NCBI GenBank assembly: GCA_002069125.1
Contig: MVZN01000012.1
Coordinates: forward strand, 1-63,519
Source: Spirochaetes bacterium ADurb.BinA120
Lineage (GTDB): Bacteria; Spirochaetota; UBA4802; UBA5368
Direction of reading: 5' to 3'
DNA length: 63,519 nucleotides
A model generated the notes under the pieces. That model worked only from the letters and a program-made list of their open reading frames with translations, was not told the DNA's origin and did not search any database. Below are positions 18,773 through 26,946 of this stretch, piece after piece. How positions within the stretch are numbered: position 1 is the stretch's first letter; every line of letters begins with the position of its first letter. The position numbers and the translations under genes are program-made.

Positions 18773-20155
18773 ATGGACAGGGAACATCTCGCTCTGATGA
18801 TCTTCAACCGAATCGACAAGTTCGGGGGCAGGACCGCAATGCGGCATCGAACCGCCTCCGGCTGGAGGGACATTACCTGGTACGCCCTCGGCGAGCAGAT
18901 AATGAGCCTCGCCAAGGCGCTCATAGACGCCGGAATCAACGAGGGTGACCGGATCGGCATCTACGCGCCGAACTGTCCGGAATGGCACCTTGCCGATTTC
19001 GCCATCGCGGCGGTGGGCGCGGTATCCGTCCCGGTATTCAGCGCCTTCGATACGACCAAGCTCGAGGACATCGTCAATCGCGCCGGCATCAAGCTCCTCT
19101 TCGTGGGAGACGAGGAACGATACGACAGGGCCATGAGCTTTTACCTCTCTTCGAATTATCTTCAGCGCGTCATCGTCTTCGACGGACTTTCGGGCCGCAG
19201 CACCGTCCCCCAGAACCAGTCGCTTGCCGATTTCCTCGAAATGGGAAGAAAGTCCAAGCGCGAGAAGGACGTCCGCGCCCGCCTATCCCACGCCTCGCCC
19301 GACGACTACGCCAGCATAATCTACACCCCGGGAATAACCGGCGAGCCAAAGGGCGTCATACTTACGCATGCGACCTTTTTGCACCAGATCAGATCGCTCG
19401 CGTCGCTTTTCCCGCTTACGGAAAACGATACATCACTATGCTATCTTCCTCTCAGCCGCGCCTTCGAACGAACATGGTCGTATTTTATCCTGAGCCGCGG
19501 CGCGGTAAACTGCTATTGCGACGACCACCGGAAGGCCTGGGAATACATGCTCGAGGTGGAACCCACCTGCATGACCGCACCGCCTTCGTTCTACCAGAAG
19601 CTCTATACCTCGATACTCGAAAGCATGGCCCTCGATCCGGCGTACAGGCAGGCCCTTTACCGCTGGGCTATTGAAACCGCAAGGGTCCTCGCCATCTACA
19701 AGCTCGAGATGCGGCCCTACACGCGGGGGCTTCGCCTTAGGCACCGGTTCACCGCGCTGATCCTCAAGGCCAAAATCATGAAGTTTGTCGGCAGACGGGT
19801 GCGCTTTCTCGTCTCCGGCGGCGTTGCCCTTCCCCGGGAGATAGAGGAGCTTTTCTACGCCGCGGGCGTCCAGATTTACCAGGGCTACGGCCTGACCGAA
19901 TCGGCGTCCATAGTAACGATAAATTCGCCGGGCAACTTCATGTTCGGGACCGCCGGGGTCCCCCTTGACCAGTGCGAGATTAAGATCTCGGAACAGGGGG
20001 AGATCCTGGCGCGCGGGCCGAATATGATGGCGGGCTACTACAAGGTGCGGGGGGACGCCATCGACGCCTTCGACGAGGAGCGCTGGCTGCGAACCGGCGA
20101 CCTGGGGGTGATCGAGAACGGCTTCCTGCGCTTTCTGGGCCGAAAAACTGCTTGA
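18773..20155 (+). CDS. Long-chain acyl-CoA synthetase-like, C-terminal domain missing
   Basis: The 460-residue protein matches the large N-terminal domain of AMP-forming fatty acyl-CoA synthetases: WYALGEQIMSLAKAL, NCPEWHLADFAIAAVGAVSV, P-loop YTPGITGEPKGVILTH near 184-199, and QGYGLTESASIVT near 370. It runs to the hinge motif TGDLGVIENGFLRFLGRK and then stops after two residues. Family members continue for 100 or more residues with the mobile domain that completes the adenylation and thioesterification steps. Shifting frame after GRK does not yield that domain, so this looks like a true truncation, not one base error. The P-loop also has Ile for the usual Thr. It may be inactive, or act with a separate partner. 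Confidence 0.75.
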   Translation: MDREHLALMIFNRIDKFGGRTAMRHRTASGWRDITWYALGEQIMSLAKALIDAGINEGDRIGIYAPNCPEWHLADFAIAAVGAVSVPVFSAFDTTKLEDIVNRAGIKLLFVGDEERYDRAMSFYLSSNYLQRVIVFDGLSGRSTVPQNQSLADFLEMGRKSKREKDVRARLSHASPDDYASIIYTPGITGEPKGVILTHATFLHQIRSLASLFPLTENDTSLCYLPLSRAFERTWSYFILSRGAVNCYCDDHRKAWEYMLEVEPTCMTAPPSFYQKLYTSILESMALDPAYRQALYRWAIETARVLAIYKLEMRPYTRGLRLRHRFTALILKAKIMKFVGRRVRFLVSGGVALPREIEELFYAAGVQIYQGYGLTESASIVTINSPGNFMFGTAGVPLDQCEIKISEQGEILARGPNMMAGYYKVRGDAIDAFDEERWLRTGDLGVIENGFLRFLGRKTA

Positions 20156-20190
20156 AATATCGGATTCGACCTCCAAACATGCCTTTTTTC

Positions 20191-20218
20191 GTGACAGAGG
20201 TGGAAACGGAGGTATAAT
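20191..20218 (+). promoter_or_regulatory. Candidate sigma-70 promoter for the cimA operon
   Basis: GTGACA at 20191-20196 and a perfect TATAAT at 20213-20218 are spaced by 16 bases. It lies about 100 bases before cimA, in the 165-base gap where the truncated synthetase gene ends. No other feature is seen in that gap. Confidence 0.55.
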
Positions 20219-20320
20219 CGGCATGACCGTAAGCCACCCGTTACGGCGGCCCAGGATCGAATCGTTCCTTCCGCACGGACGCGACCACACGGACGGCCAC
20301 ATCACCACAAAGATTGAACA

Positions 20321-21931
20321 ATGAAATCCAAAACCGGCAATACCCCCATAGTCATTTACGACACCACTCTAAGAGACGGGGCACAGACCTTCGGCATATC
20401 CTTTTCCCTGCACGACAAAATCCGCATAGCGCATGAGCTGGACCGCCTGAAAATCGATTATATAGAGGGAGGATGGCCCGGCTCGAATCCGAAGGACGAT
20501 GTCTTCTTTACCGAGATACGCAAATCGGACATAGGCCACGCCAGAATCGCGGCGTTTGGTTCTACGAGGCGCCCCCGCACGAAGGCCGGAGACGACCCCT
20601 TTCTCAAATCGCTGGCGGGATCGGGGGCGGACACCATCACAATCGTGGCAAAGACATGGGACTTTCACGTAAAGGAAGCCCTCGGCATAACGCTTGCGGA
20701 AAATTTCGAGCTTATAACCGATACCGTCGCCTACCTTAAGGACCGCGGATTCGAGGTCTTCCTCGACGCGGAGCATTTCTTTGACGGCTTCAGGGCAAAT
20801 CCCGATTTCGCATTGTCGGCGATTAAAAAGGCCGAGGAGGCCGGCGCCGACATGCTCGTGCTATGCGATACCAACGGGGGCACGCTCCCACATGAGATAG
20901 AGTCGGTAACCCGCGAAGTCGTTCGGTCGGTCGGAAGGCCCGTCGGAGTTCATTTTCACAACGATGCCGGGCTCGCCGTCGCAAATTCAATAGCCGCTGT
21001 AACGGCCGGGGCCCGATCGGTACAGGGCACCATGAACGGCTACGGGGAACGCTGCGGCAACTGCGACCTTACGAGCTTTATCCCGAACCTTGTGCTGAAG
21101 ATGAAGATGCCGTGCGCAGCGGCGTCCGCGCTCGAGCACCTGACGGAGGTCAGCCGCTACGTAAGCGAGATCGCCAACCTCGCCCACAACGAGCGGGCGC
21201 CATATGTAGGCGACAACGCCTTCGCCCACAAAGGCGGCATACACGTCTCCGCGCTTAAAAAGGACACGTCCACCTACGAGCACCTCGACCCGGCGCTTGT
21301 AGGAAACCGCAGAAAGGTCCTGGTTTCGGAGCTCGCGGGAAAGAGCAACATCGAGTTAAAGGCGAGAGAGCTGGGCATAGAACTAAAGGATGAGGCGGCC
21401 CTGCCTGCGAAGGTGTTAAGGCAGATAAAGGTCCTGGAGGACCAGGGCTTCCAGTTCGAGGCGGCCGAGGGATCGTTCGAGCTTATCATACGCAGGGCCA
21501 CCGGCGAGTACATCCCATTCTTCAGCCTCAAAGGGTTCCGGGTCATCACCGAAAAAAGCGAAAACAGGCCAACGAGCTGCGAGGCGACCATCAAGGTGGA
21601 GGTTGGCGGAGCCGTGGAACACACCGCCGCAAACGGCGACGGCCCGGTCGAGGCGCTCGACAACGCCCTCAGGAAGGCGCTCGAGAAGTTCTACCCGGAG
21701 ATTGCGGAGATACAGCTTACGGACTACAAGGTGCGCGTCCTCGACGAAAAGGCGGGGACCGGGGCGCCGGTAAGGGTCCTCATTGACCAAAAGCGCCGCT
21801 CCTCACATTGGGGAACTGTCGGCGTTTCGGAGAACATCATAGAGGCTTCCTGGCAGGCCCTGGTCGACGGCATCGAATACATGCTCTACAGAAGGAGCTT
21901 CGGCGAAAGGCAAAAGGCCCCCGATGGATGA
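20321..21931 (+). CDS. cimA: (R)-citramalate synthase
   Basis: The 536-residue protein belongs to the LeuA-like DRE-TIM group: YDTTLRDGAQTFGISFSL near the N-terminus, EGGWPGSNPKD typical of citramalate synthase, HFHNDAGLAVANS, and NGYGERCGNCDL. A C-terminal regulatory LeuA dimer domain follows from about residue 390. It condenses pyruvate and acetyl-CoA to citramalate, the entry to threonine-independent isoleucine synthesis known in Leptospira and others. It is first in a dense plus-strand run; murI overlaps its last 8 bases. Confidence 0.92.
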   Translation: MKSKTGNTPIVIYDTTLRDGAQTFGISFSLHDKIRIAHELDRLKIDYIEGGWPGSNPKDDVFFTEIRKSDIGHARIAAFGSTRRPRTKAGDDPFLKSLAGSGADTITIVAKTWDFHVKEALGITLAENFELITDTVAYLKDRGFEVFLDAEHFFDGFRANPDFALSAIKKAEEAGADMLVLCDTNGGTLPHEIESVTREVVRSVGRPVGVHFHNDAGLAVANSIAAVTAGARSVQGTMNGYGERCGNCDLTSFIPNLVLKMKMPCAAASALEHLTEVSRYVSEIANLAHNERAPYVGDNAFAHKGGIHVSALKKDTSTYEHLDPALVGNRRKVLVSELAGKSNIELKARELGIELKDEAALPAKVLRQIKVLEDQGFQFEAAEGSFELIIRRATGEYIPFFSLKGFRVITEKSENRPTSCEATIKVEVGGAVEHTAANGDGPVEALDNALRKALEKFYPEIAEIQLTDYKVRVLDEKAGTGAPVRVLIDQKRRSSHWGTVGVSENIIEASWQALVDGIEYMLYRRSFGERQKAPDG

Positions 21932-22721
21932 GCGCCCCATAGGCATATTCGATTCCGGGGTTGGGGGCCTTACCGTATGCAAGGCCATTCGCGACCTGTT
22001 GTCGTCCGAAAATATACTCTATTTTGGGGATACGCTTCGCTTCCCCTACGGCACACGCTCCATCGACACCGTAATCCGCTATTCACGCGAGATAGCCGAT
22101 TATCTCGCCGGACGCGGCGTGAAGATGATCGTGGTGGCCTGCAACACCTCCTCGGCCGCGGCCCTGGACATACTCAGAAGCGAATACCCTTTCCCGGTGG
22201 TGGGCGTCATCGAGGCCGGCGCCCGCGCCGCATGCGCCCGCGCCTCCGGAGGGACAGTCGGCGTCATAGCTACCCGCGCCACCGTGAACAGCGGTTCATA
22301 TGTCCGCGAGATACACAAAATCTCCCCGCGCATGAGGGTCATCCAGCGGCACGCCACGATATTCGTTTCCCTCACCGAGGAGGGCTGGATCGACGACGAG
22401 ATCACGCGCCTCACCGCCAGGCGCTACATCCAGGACATGTACGACGACGGGGTCCGAAACCTCATTCTTGGATGCACGCACTTCCCCCTGCTTAAAAAGG
22501 CGATCACCGACGTGTATCCGGACATGGACCTCATCGACACCGGGGTCGAAATCGCCCGCGAGGTGCGTTCCATTCTTGGCGAAAAAAGCCTTGAAAATAG
22601 GGAGGGCGCCGGCGATATTGAGCTGTACGCCTCGGACATTACCGATACCATCCAGCGGCTCAAGTCCGTTTTTTTCGGCGACAACGGTTCCGAGATAAAA
22701 AAACTGATTATTCCCGGCTGA
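21924..22721 (+). CDS. murI: Glutamate racemase
   Basis: This 265-residue cofactor-free racemase supplies D-glutamate for peptidoglycan. FDSGVGG lies at 9-15, the first catalytic Cys is in VACNTSS (Cys73) and the second in LGCTHFPLL (Cys184); the length is standard. It overlaps cimA by 8 bases and is followed after 5 bases by the SurA-like gene, so it seems to be coexpressed with envelope biogenesis genes. Confidence 0.95.
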   Translation: MDERPIGIFDSGVGGLTVCKAIRDLLSSENILYFGDTLRFPYGTRSIDTVIRYSREIADYLAGRGVKMIVVACNTSSAAALDILRSEYPFPVVGVIEAGARAACARASGGTVGVIATRATVNSGSYVREIHKISPRMRVIQRHATIFVSLTEEGWIDDEITRLTARRYIQDMYDDGVRNLILGCTHFPLLKKAITDVYPDMDLIDTGVEIAREVRSILGEKSLENREGAGDIELYASDITDTIQRLKSVFFGDNGSEIKKLIIPG

Positions 22722-22726
22722 GGGCA

Positions 22727-23686
22727 ATGAAACTGATCGCGCGTGCGTCACTCTACGTTTTAATCGTACTGACCGCTGCAACCGCTTCGCATTCCTGGGA
22801 ACCCTTCGACAGGGTAATCGCGGTTGTAAACGACAGACCCATCGTGGAAAGCGAGGTGGCCGGAAGGCTCGACCGTCTGCGCCAGCGGAAAAACGTGCCC
22901 GCGAACAGGCTGGCCTACGAGAGGAGCCGGTTGCTCGATAGGTTCATCGAAGATTCCATCGTGCTGCAGGAGGCCGAACAGCAGTCGATCGTGGTAAGCG
23001 ACGAAAAGGTGACAAACCACATCAAGAAGCTCATGGCGCGCATGAACATCACCTCCATGGATGATTTCAAAAAACGTGTGGAAAAAGTGGAAAACCTCCC
23101 CTTCGACGAATACCGGGAAGACGTAAGAAAATCGCTAATCACCGAACAGGTCATGTCGCTCGCCATAGGCGTTACACCGCCCTCCAGAAAGGAGGCCATG
23201 GAATGGTATAACGCCAACAAGGCGAAGCTCGGCTTCGAAATCAACGTCAAGCACATCCTCATAAGGCCGAAAAACCCCTCCCTCGCCGAGGAAAAGCGCG
23301 TAATCGCCGAGATCAACGCCCTGCGCCAGCGCATTGTTCGCGGCGAGCCGTTCGAACAGCTCGCCGCGCAGCATTCGGAGGATCCAGGATCCGCCAAAAA
23401 GGGCGGCGCCATCGGATGGATGTCGCTTGCCGAGCTCGACCCCTATTTCGCCAACCAGGTCTTCCGCATGGCGGACGGACAGCTCTCCGGCGCGATCAAG
23501 TCGGGGTTCGACTACCACCTGGTGAAATTCCTCGGGAAACGCCCGGTCACCTTCGATTCCGTAGAGGACCGAATCGTCGGAATGCTCTTTCAACAAAAGC
23601 TCTCCGAGCAGTTCTCCAAATGGGTCATTCAGCGCCGCAGGGAGTCCGAAGTCATAATCTACATGGAAGATTACGTAAAGGCGTAG
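22727..23686 (+). CDS. SurA-like periplasmic peptidyl-prolyl isomerase/chaperone
   Basis: The 319-residue protein has a signal peptide (cleavage near SHSWEP, about residue 24). It continues with a SurA-type N-terminal chaperone region (FDRVIAVVNDRPIVESEV) and one parvulin domain at about 170-270 containing VKHILIRPK, AAQHSEDPGSAKKGGAIGWM and the AELDP segment. It should help fold outer-membrane proteins such as the barrels in this window. One parvulin domain instead of two is common outside Proteobacteria. The stop is immediately followed by the GTG start of the next gene. Confidence 0.88.
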   Translation: MKLIARASLYVLIVLTAATASHSWEPFDRVIAVVNDRPIVESEVAGRLDRLRQRKNVPANRLAYERSRLLDRFIEDSIVLQEAEQQSIVVSDEKVTNHIKKLMARMNITSMDDFKKRVEKVENLPFDEYREDVRKSLITEQVMSLAIGVTPPSRKEAMEWYNANKAKLGFEINVKHILIRPKNPSLAEEKRVIAEINALRQRIVRGEPFEQLAAQHSEDPGSAKKGGAIGWMSLAELDPYFANQVFRMADGQLSGAIKSGFDYHLVKFLGKRPVTFDSVEDRIVGMLFQQKLSEQFSKWVIQRRRESEVIIYMEDYVKA

Positions 23687-25180
23687 GTGGACGCGTTGAA
23701 AATCGACGCCCTCTTGTATATCGACGACGGCCTGACCGATACCGACCTGACGGTAGGAGGCGAATTTACGCCCGACACGCTGCGATCGGCTCTCACTGCG
23801 TTATCCGCCTTCGACAACATTCGCCTTGCCGTTCCGCCCGGCTACGGCGGAAAGCTTCTTGGAGCGCCCGATCTCATCGTCCGAAACGACCGGGACGACA
23901 TTAGCTTCTGGAAGAGGCTTTTATCCGAAAGCGCCGCCGGGCACGTCGTTCTGGTGTACGCCGATTCGCCCTTTCTCGACCCCGAAATAATCAAAGACAT
24001 GCTCGATGTACACCTGCGCTACCAGGCCGAATTCACCTATTCCGAAAACCTTCCCCGCGGCTGCTCCTGCGAGATCATCTCCCGCGAGCTCGTCAAATCG
24101 GTGCCCGAATCGGACGGCAACATGCTGCCGCTTTCCGAGGTGGTGCGCTCCAATATCAACCAGTTCGACGTGGAGCTCTATTACCGCGACCCCGATATCA
24201 GAGACAAACGCCTCTCCTTCCGTTCGGGGGACCGGAGGGAGCGCATGATCATGGAAAACATCATCTCTGTCGCCGGAGGAAGGCCGGCCTACGCGAGAAT
24301 CGCCGACATCATCGCCGCCAACCCGGAGGTGCTTCACGTTGCGCCATCCTATGCGGAAGTCGAGCTTACCGGGCGCTGCGATCTCGATTGCGTTTTCTGT
24401 TATCGGAAGAGGCTTGCCTCCGAGCACGGCGACATGCCGATTCCCGTTTACGAACGGCTGATCGATGGACTCTCGTCCTTCGGGCTGCCCTACTCTATAT
24501 GCCTCGGCGGCTCCGGGGAACCTCTCATGCACCCATCGTTCTATGAGCTCGCCTCGCGCTCCCTACGGGAGGGCCTCCTTAAAAATCTCGTGATCGAAAC
24601 CAATGGACTTCTGGCCGGCGAGAACCTCGCCTCCTTCGTTCGCTCGAGCGGAGATTCGAGGCTTCGCATCATCGTCAACATCAACGGCATCGACGGCGCG
24701 ACTTATTCGAAGCTTCACGGCATGGACCATTTCGAACGCGTCCGGGGAAATATACTGGCCCTGCGCGAGGCCGTTTCGGGCCCCGAGGGCCTCTATGTCC
24801 AGATACTCAAGATAAACGAGACCGAGCCGTTTTTGGATCAGTATTACGACGCCTGGGAGAAAAGCGGCGTTCCCATCATATTGCAAAAGCAGAACACCTA
24901 TCTCGGACTCATAGAGGACCGCCGCTACAGCGACCTCTCGCCGCTCGAACGCATACCCTGCTGGCATCTGCAGCGCGACTGCTACATACTCTCCGACGGC
25001 CGCGTCGCCTTCTGCAAACAGGACGTTGACGGAGTCTCGGCTGCGGGGTCGCTCGTCACCTCGACGCTTGGGGAGATCTGGTCGGCCTCGCTTCAGGCAT
25101 TCACCAGTAACTACCGGGGCGAGCTTTCGCTTCGCCCCGACTGCCGCTCCTGCGACGAGTGGTACACCTTCAATCTTTAG
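23687..25180 (+). CDS. Spiro-SPASM radical SAM protein with nucleotidyltransferase-like N-terminal half
   Basis: The 497-residue protein has a radical SAM core starting near 225 with the cluster motif CDLDCVFC (Cys231, Cys235, Cys238), followed by GGSGEPLMHP and IVNINGIDGATY. A C-terminal SPASM region has Cys in PCWHLQRDC, AFCKQDVDG and CRSCDEW. This architecture is the spiro-SPASM family known from spirochaetes, function unknown. The first 220 residues resemble an SpsF/CMP-sugar nucleotidyltransferase fold: VYADSPFLDPEIIKDMLDVH and LPRGCSCEIISREL parallel the next gene's TGDNPFTDPEY and LPLGTAVEIIKREAL. The start is a GTG directly after the surA-like stop. It probably acts in glycan or sugar-nucleotide modification; that is inference. 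Confidence 0.85.
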   Translation: MDALKIDALLYIDDGLTDTDLTVGGEFTPDTLRSALTALSAFDNIRLAVPPGYGGKLLGAPDLIVRNDRDDISFWKRLLSESAAGHVVLVYADSPFLDPEIIKDMLDVHLRYQAEFTYSENLPRGCSCEIISRELVKSVPESDGNMLPLSEVVRSNINQFDVELYYRDPDIRDKRLSFRSGDRRERMIMENIISVAGGRPAYARIADIIAANPEVLHVAPSYAEVELTGRCDLDCVFCYRKRLASEHGDMPIPVYERLIDGLSSFGLPYSICLGGSGEPLMHPSFYELASRSLREGLLKNLVIETNGLLAGENLASFVRSSGDSRLRIIVNINGIDGATYSKLHGMDHFERVRGNILALREAVSGPEGLYVQILKINETEPFLDQYYDAWEKSGVPIILQKQNTYLGLIEDRRYSDLSPLERIPCWHLQRDCYILSDGRVAFCKQDVDGVSAAGSLVTSTLGEIWSASLQAFTSNYRGELSLRPDCRSCDEWYTFNL

Positions 25181-25203
25181 AATAACTTTCAGGTCAAAAC
25201 ACC

Positions 25204-25986
25204 ATGGTTGTAAACGGAGTCGTTAACGGCAAAAAGCTCAAGCCGCGCGTGGTCGCCGTCATCCAGGCGCGCATGCGCTCAAAGCGCCTGCCCGGGAAGG
25301 CCATGCTGGATCTTGCCGGCAGGCCGCTCCTTGCGCATGTCATAGACCGCGCCCAGCACATCGAGGGAGTCGACGCTGTCGTCGTTGCCACGAGCATAGG
25401 CGAGGAGAACGCGCCCCTTATAGAGCTTGCCCGCTCCATGGGCGCGGATGTGTTCGTCGGCTCGGTGGATAATGTGCTCGAACGTTACTATCTGTCTGCT
25501 GTCGAATTCGGCGGGGATTTCATCGTCCGCGTAACGGGCGACAACCCCTTTACCGACCCGGAATACGCCTCCATGGCCGTCGAGATAGCCATGGAATCCT
25601 CCGCGGACCTCTGTTCGCTTAGCAGGCTTCCGCTGGGAACGGCCGTCGAAATCATCAAGCGTGAGGCGCTGGAGGAGGCCTACCGTCTGCACGACAAGCC
25701 ATACCACCGCGAGCACGTCACCCCTTACATAAAGGAGCATCCCGAACTTTTCCGAATAGAGAGGCCCGCCGCGAACATCAGAAACCCCTATCCGAATCTG
25801 CGCCTGACGGTCGATACAGCCGATGACTTCAGGCTCGCCTCAGCCATCTACGACGCGCTTTATCAGGGAGGGATCATTCCCCTTGCGGAGATTATACAGT
25901 ACCTAAAAAAACACCCCGGGCTTCTCGAGCTTAACGCAGGGGTGACACAGCGTCCCATGAGCCACGCGGAGAATCCGAATGCCTGA
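25204..25986 (+). CDS. SpsF-like cytidylyltransferase family protein
   Basis: The 260-residue protein belongs to the SpsF/CMP-KDO-synthetase-like group. It has the nucleotide-binding signature VAVIQARMRSKRLPGKAML at about 16-34, VVVATSIGEEN, VRVTGDNPFTDPE and HREHVTPYI. SpsF-type proteins are thought to activate sugars for surface glycans. It follows spiro-SPASM by 23 bases and overlaps the PseG-like gene by 8 bases. The NTP and the sugar cannot be told from the sequence. Confidence 0.85.
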   Translation: MVVNGVVNGKKLKPRVVAVIQARMRSKRLPGKAMLDLAGRPLLAHVIDRAQHIEGVDAVVVATSIGEENAPLIELARSMGADVFVGSVDNVLERYYLSAVEFGGDFIVRVTGDNPFTDPEYASMAVEIAMESSADLCSLSRLPLGTAVEIIKREALEEAYRLHDKPYHREHVTPYIKEHPELFRIERPAANIRNPYPNLRLTVDTADDFRLASAIYDALYQGGIIPLAEIIQYLKKHPGLLELNAGVTQRPMSHAENPNA

Positions 25987-26890
25987 GGCGCCCATCGCCA
26001 TAATCAGCGGATGGGACGGCGAACTCGGCCGGGGACATATCCAGCGCATGGTATCCCTCCTCGATCACCTCGTACACAGCGCCGGCATGCCGGCCGTCCT
26101 TATAGCCGAACGCGCTCCCGACTTCCTTCCCGAAAACCTTCGTCGATACGTCAAACCCGCGCCCGGGGAACGCGTCGCCCTCTTCGTGCGCGATATGCGC
26201 GATTCCACTGTCGAGGAGATAGGCCGGCTTCGAAAAAGGGCCCCCGTCCTCTGTATCGACGACCTGGGACCGGGGCGCGGGCTCGCCGACCACGCCCTGG
26301 ACCTTCTCCCCAATCCCGGCCGCCCGGAAAGCCCCCCCGACGGCGGGCTATTTCTCCACGGCTACCAGTTCCGCGCCTCCCTGGCCGCGCTTGGAAACGC
26401 GGCGATTCCCAAAAGGCTCGATTGCACAATTTATGCCGGCGCTAAGCCCAGCGAGGAGGATGTAAAGCGGCTCCTCTCCATCGTCCCGAAAGGCTCGAGC
26501 TTTGCCGTATTTCGGGGACACGGCTCATTTTTACGCGAGGGGCCCGCGAAGAAGGCCATAGCGCAGGATGACTACGCCCGCCTGCTTCTCTCCTCGAGGC
26601 TCTTCTTCTCACACTTCGGCATCGCACTGTACGAGGCCGGCGCGGCATCATGCATACCCGTAGCCCTCAACCCCACGGAATACCACTCGCGCCTGTGCGG
26701 GATTGCCCCGAAAGAGCTTGGAATCGTGAACCTGGGGACGCACGACTCCTTCGACAGCACGGCAGCCGCCGCCATCATCGCCCGATTGATGAAGGAAAAT
26801 CCCGCCGGCGAGGCGTCCGCTCCGGACATCCTCGCGTCCGTTCGAGAAAATCTTGACAGGTTCTCCTCCCTGCTCAGAACTATGATCTGA
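25979..26890 (+). CDS. PseG-like protein of the GT-B fold
   Basis: The 303-residue protein starts with GWDGELGRGHIQRM, where GRGH at 17-20 matches the GxGHxxR signature of PseG. PseG is the UDP-sugar hydrolase of pseudaminic acid synthesis. CIDDLGPGRGLADHALDLLP and the later FFSHFGIALYEAGAASCIPV fit the two halves of the GT-B fold. Its neighbour is SpsF-like, as PseF and PseG are paired, but no PseB, PseC or PseI is in the window. It may therefore belong to a different nonulosonate or glycan pathway. GGAG precedes the ATG. The assignment is to the fold and family only. Confidence 0.68.
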   Translation: MPEAPIAIISGWDGELGRGHIQRMVSLLDHLVHSAGMPAVLIAERAPDFLPENLRRYVKPAPGERVALFVRDMRDSTVEEIGRLRKRAPVLCIDDLGPGRGLADHALDLLPNPGRPESPPDGGLFLHGYQFRASLAALGNAAIPKRLDCTIYAGAKPSEEDVKRLLSIVPKGSSFAVFRGHGSFLREGPAKKAIAQDDYARLLLSSRLFFSHFGIALYEAGAASCIPVALNPTEYHSRLCGIAPKELGIVNLGTHDSFDSTAAAAIIARLMKENPAGEASAPDILASVRENLDRFSSLLRTMI

Positions 26891-26946
26891 GTCGGGAGGC
26901 GACGCCGCGCCGCCCCCGGCCGAAACATCCGAGCAGGAGCCGAAAG

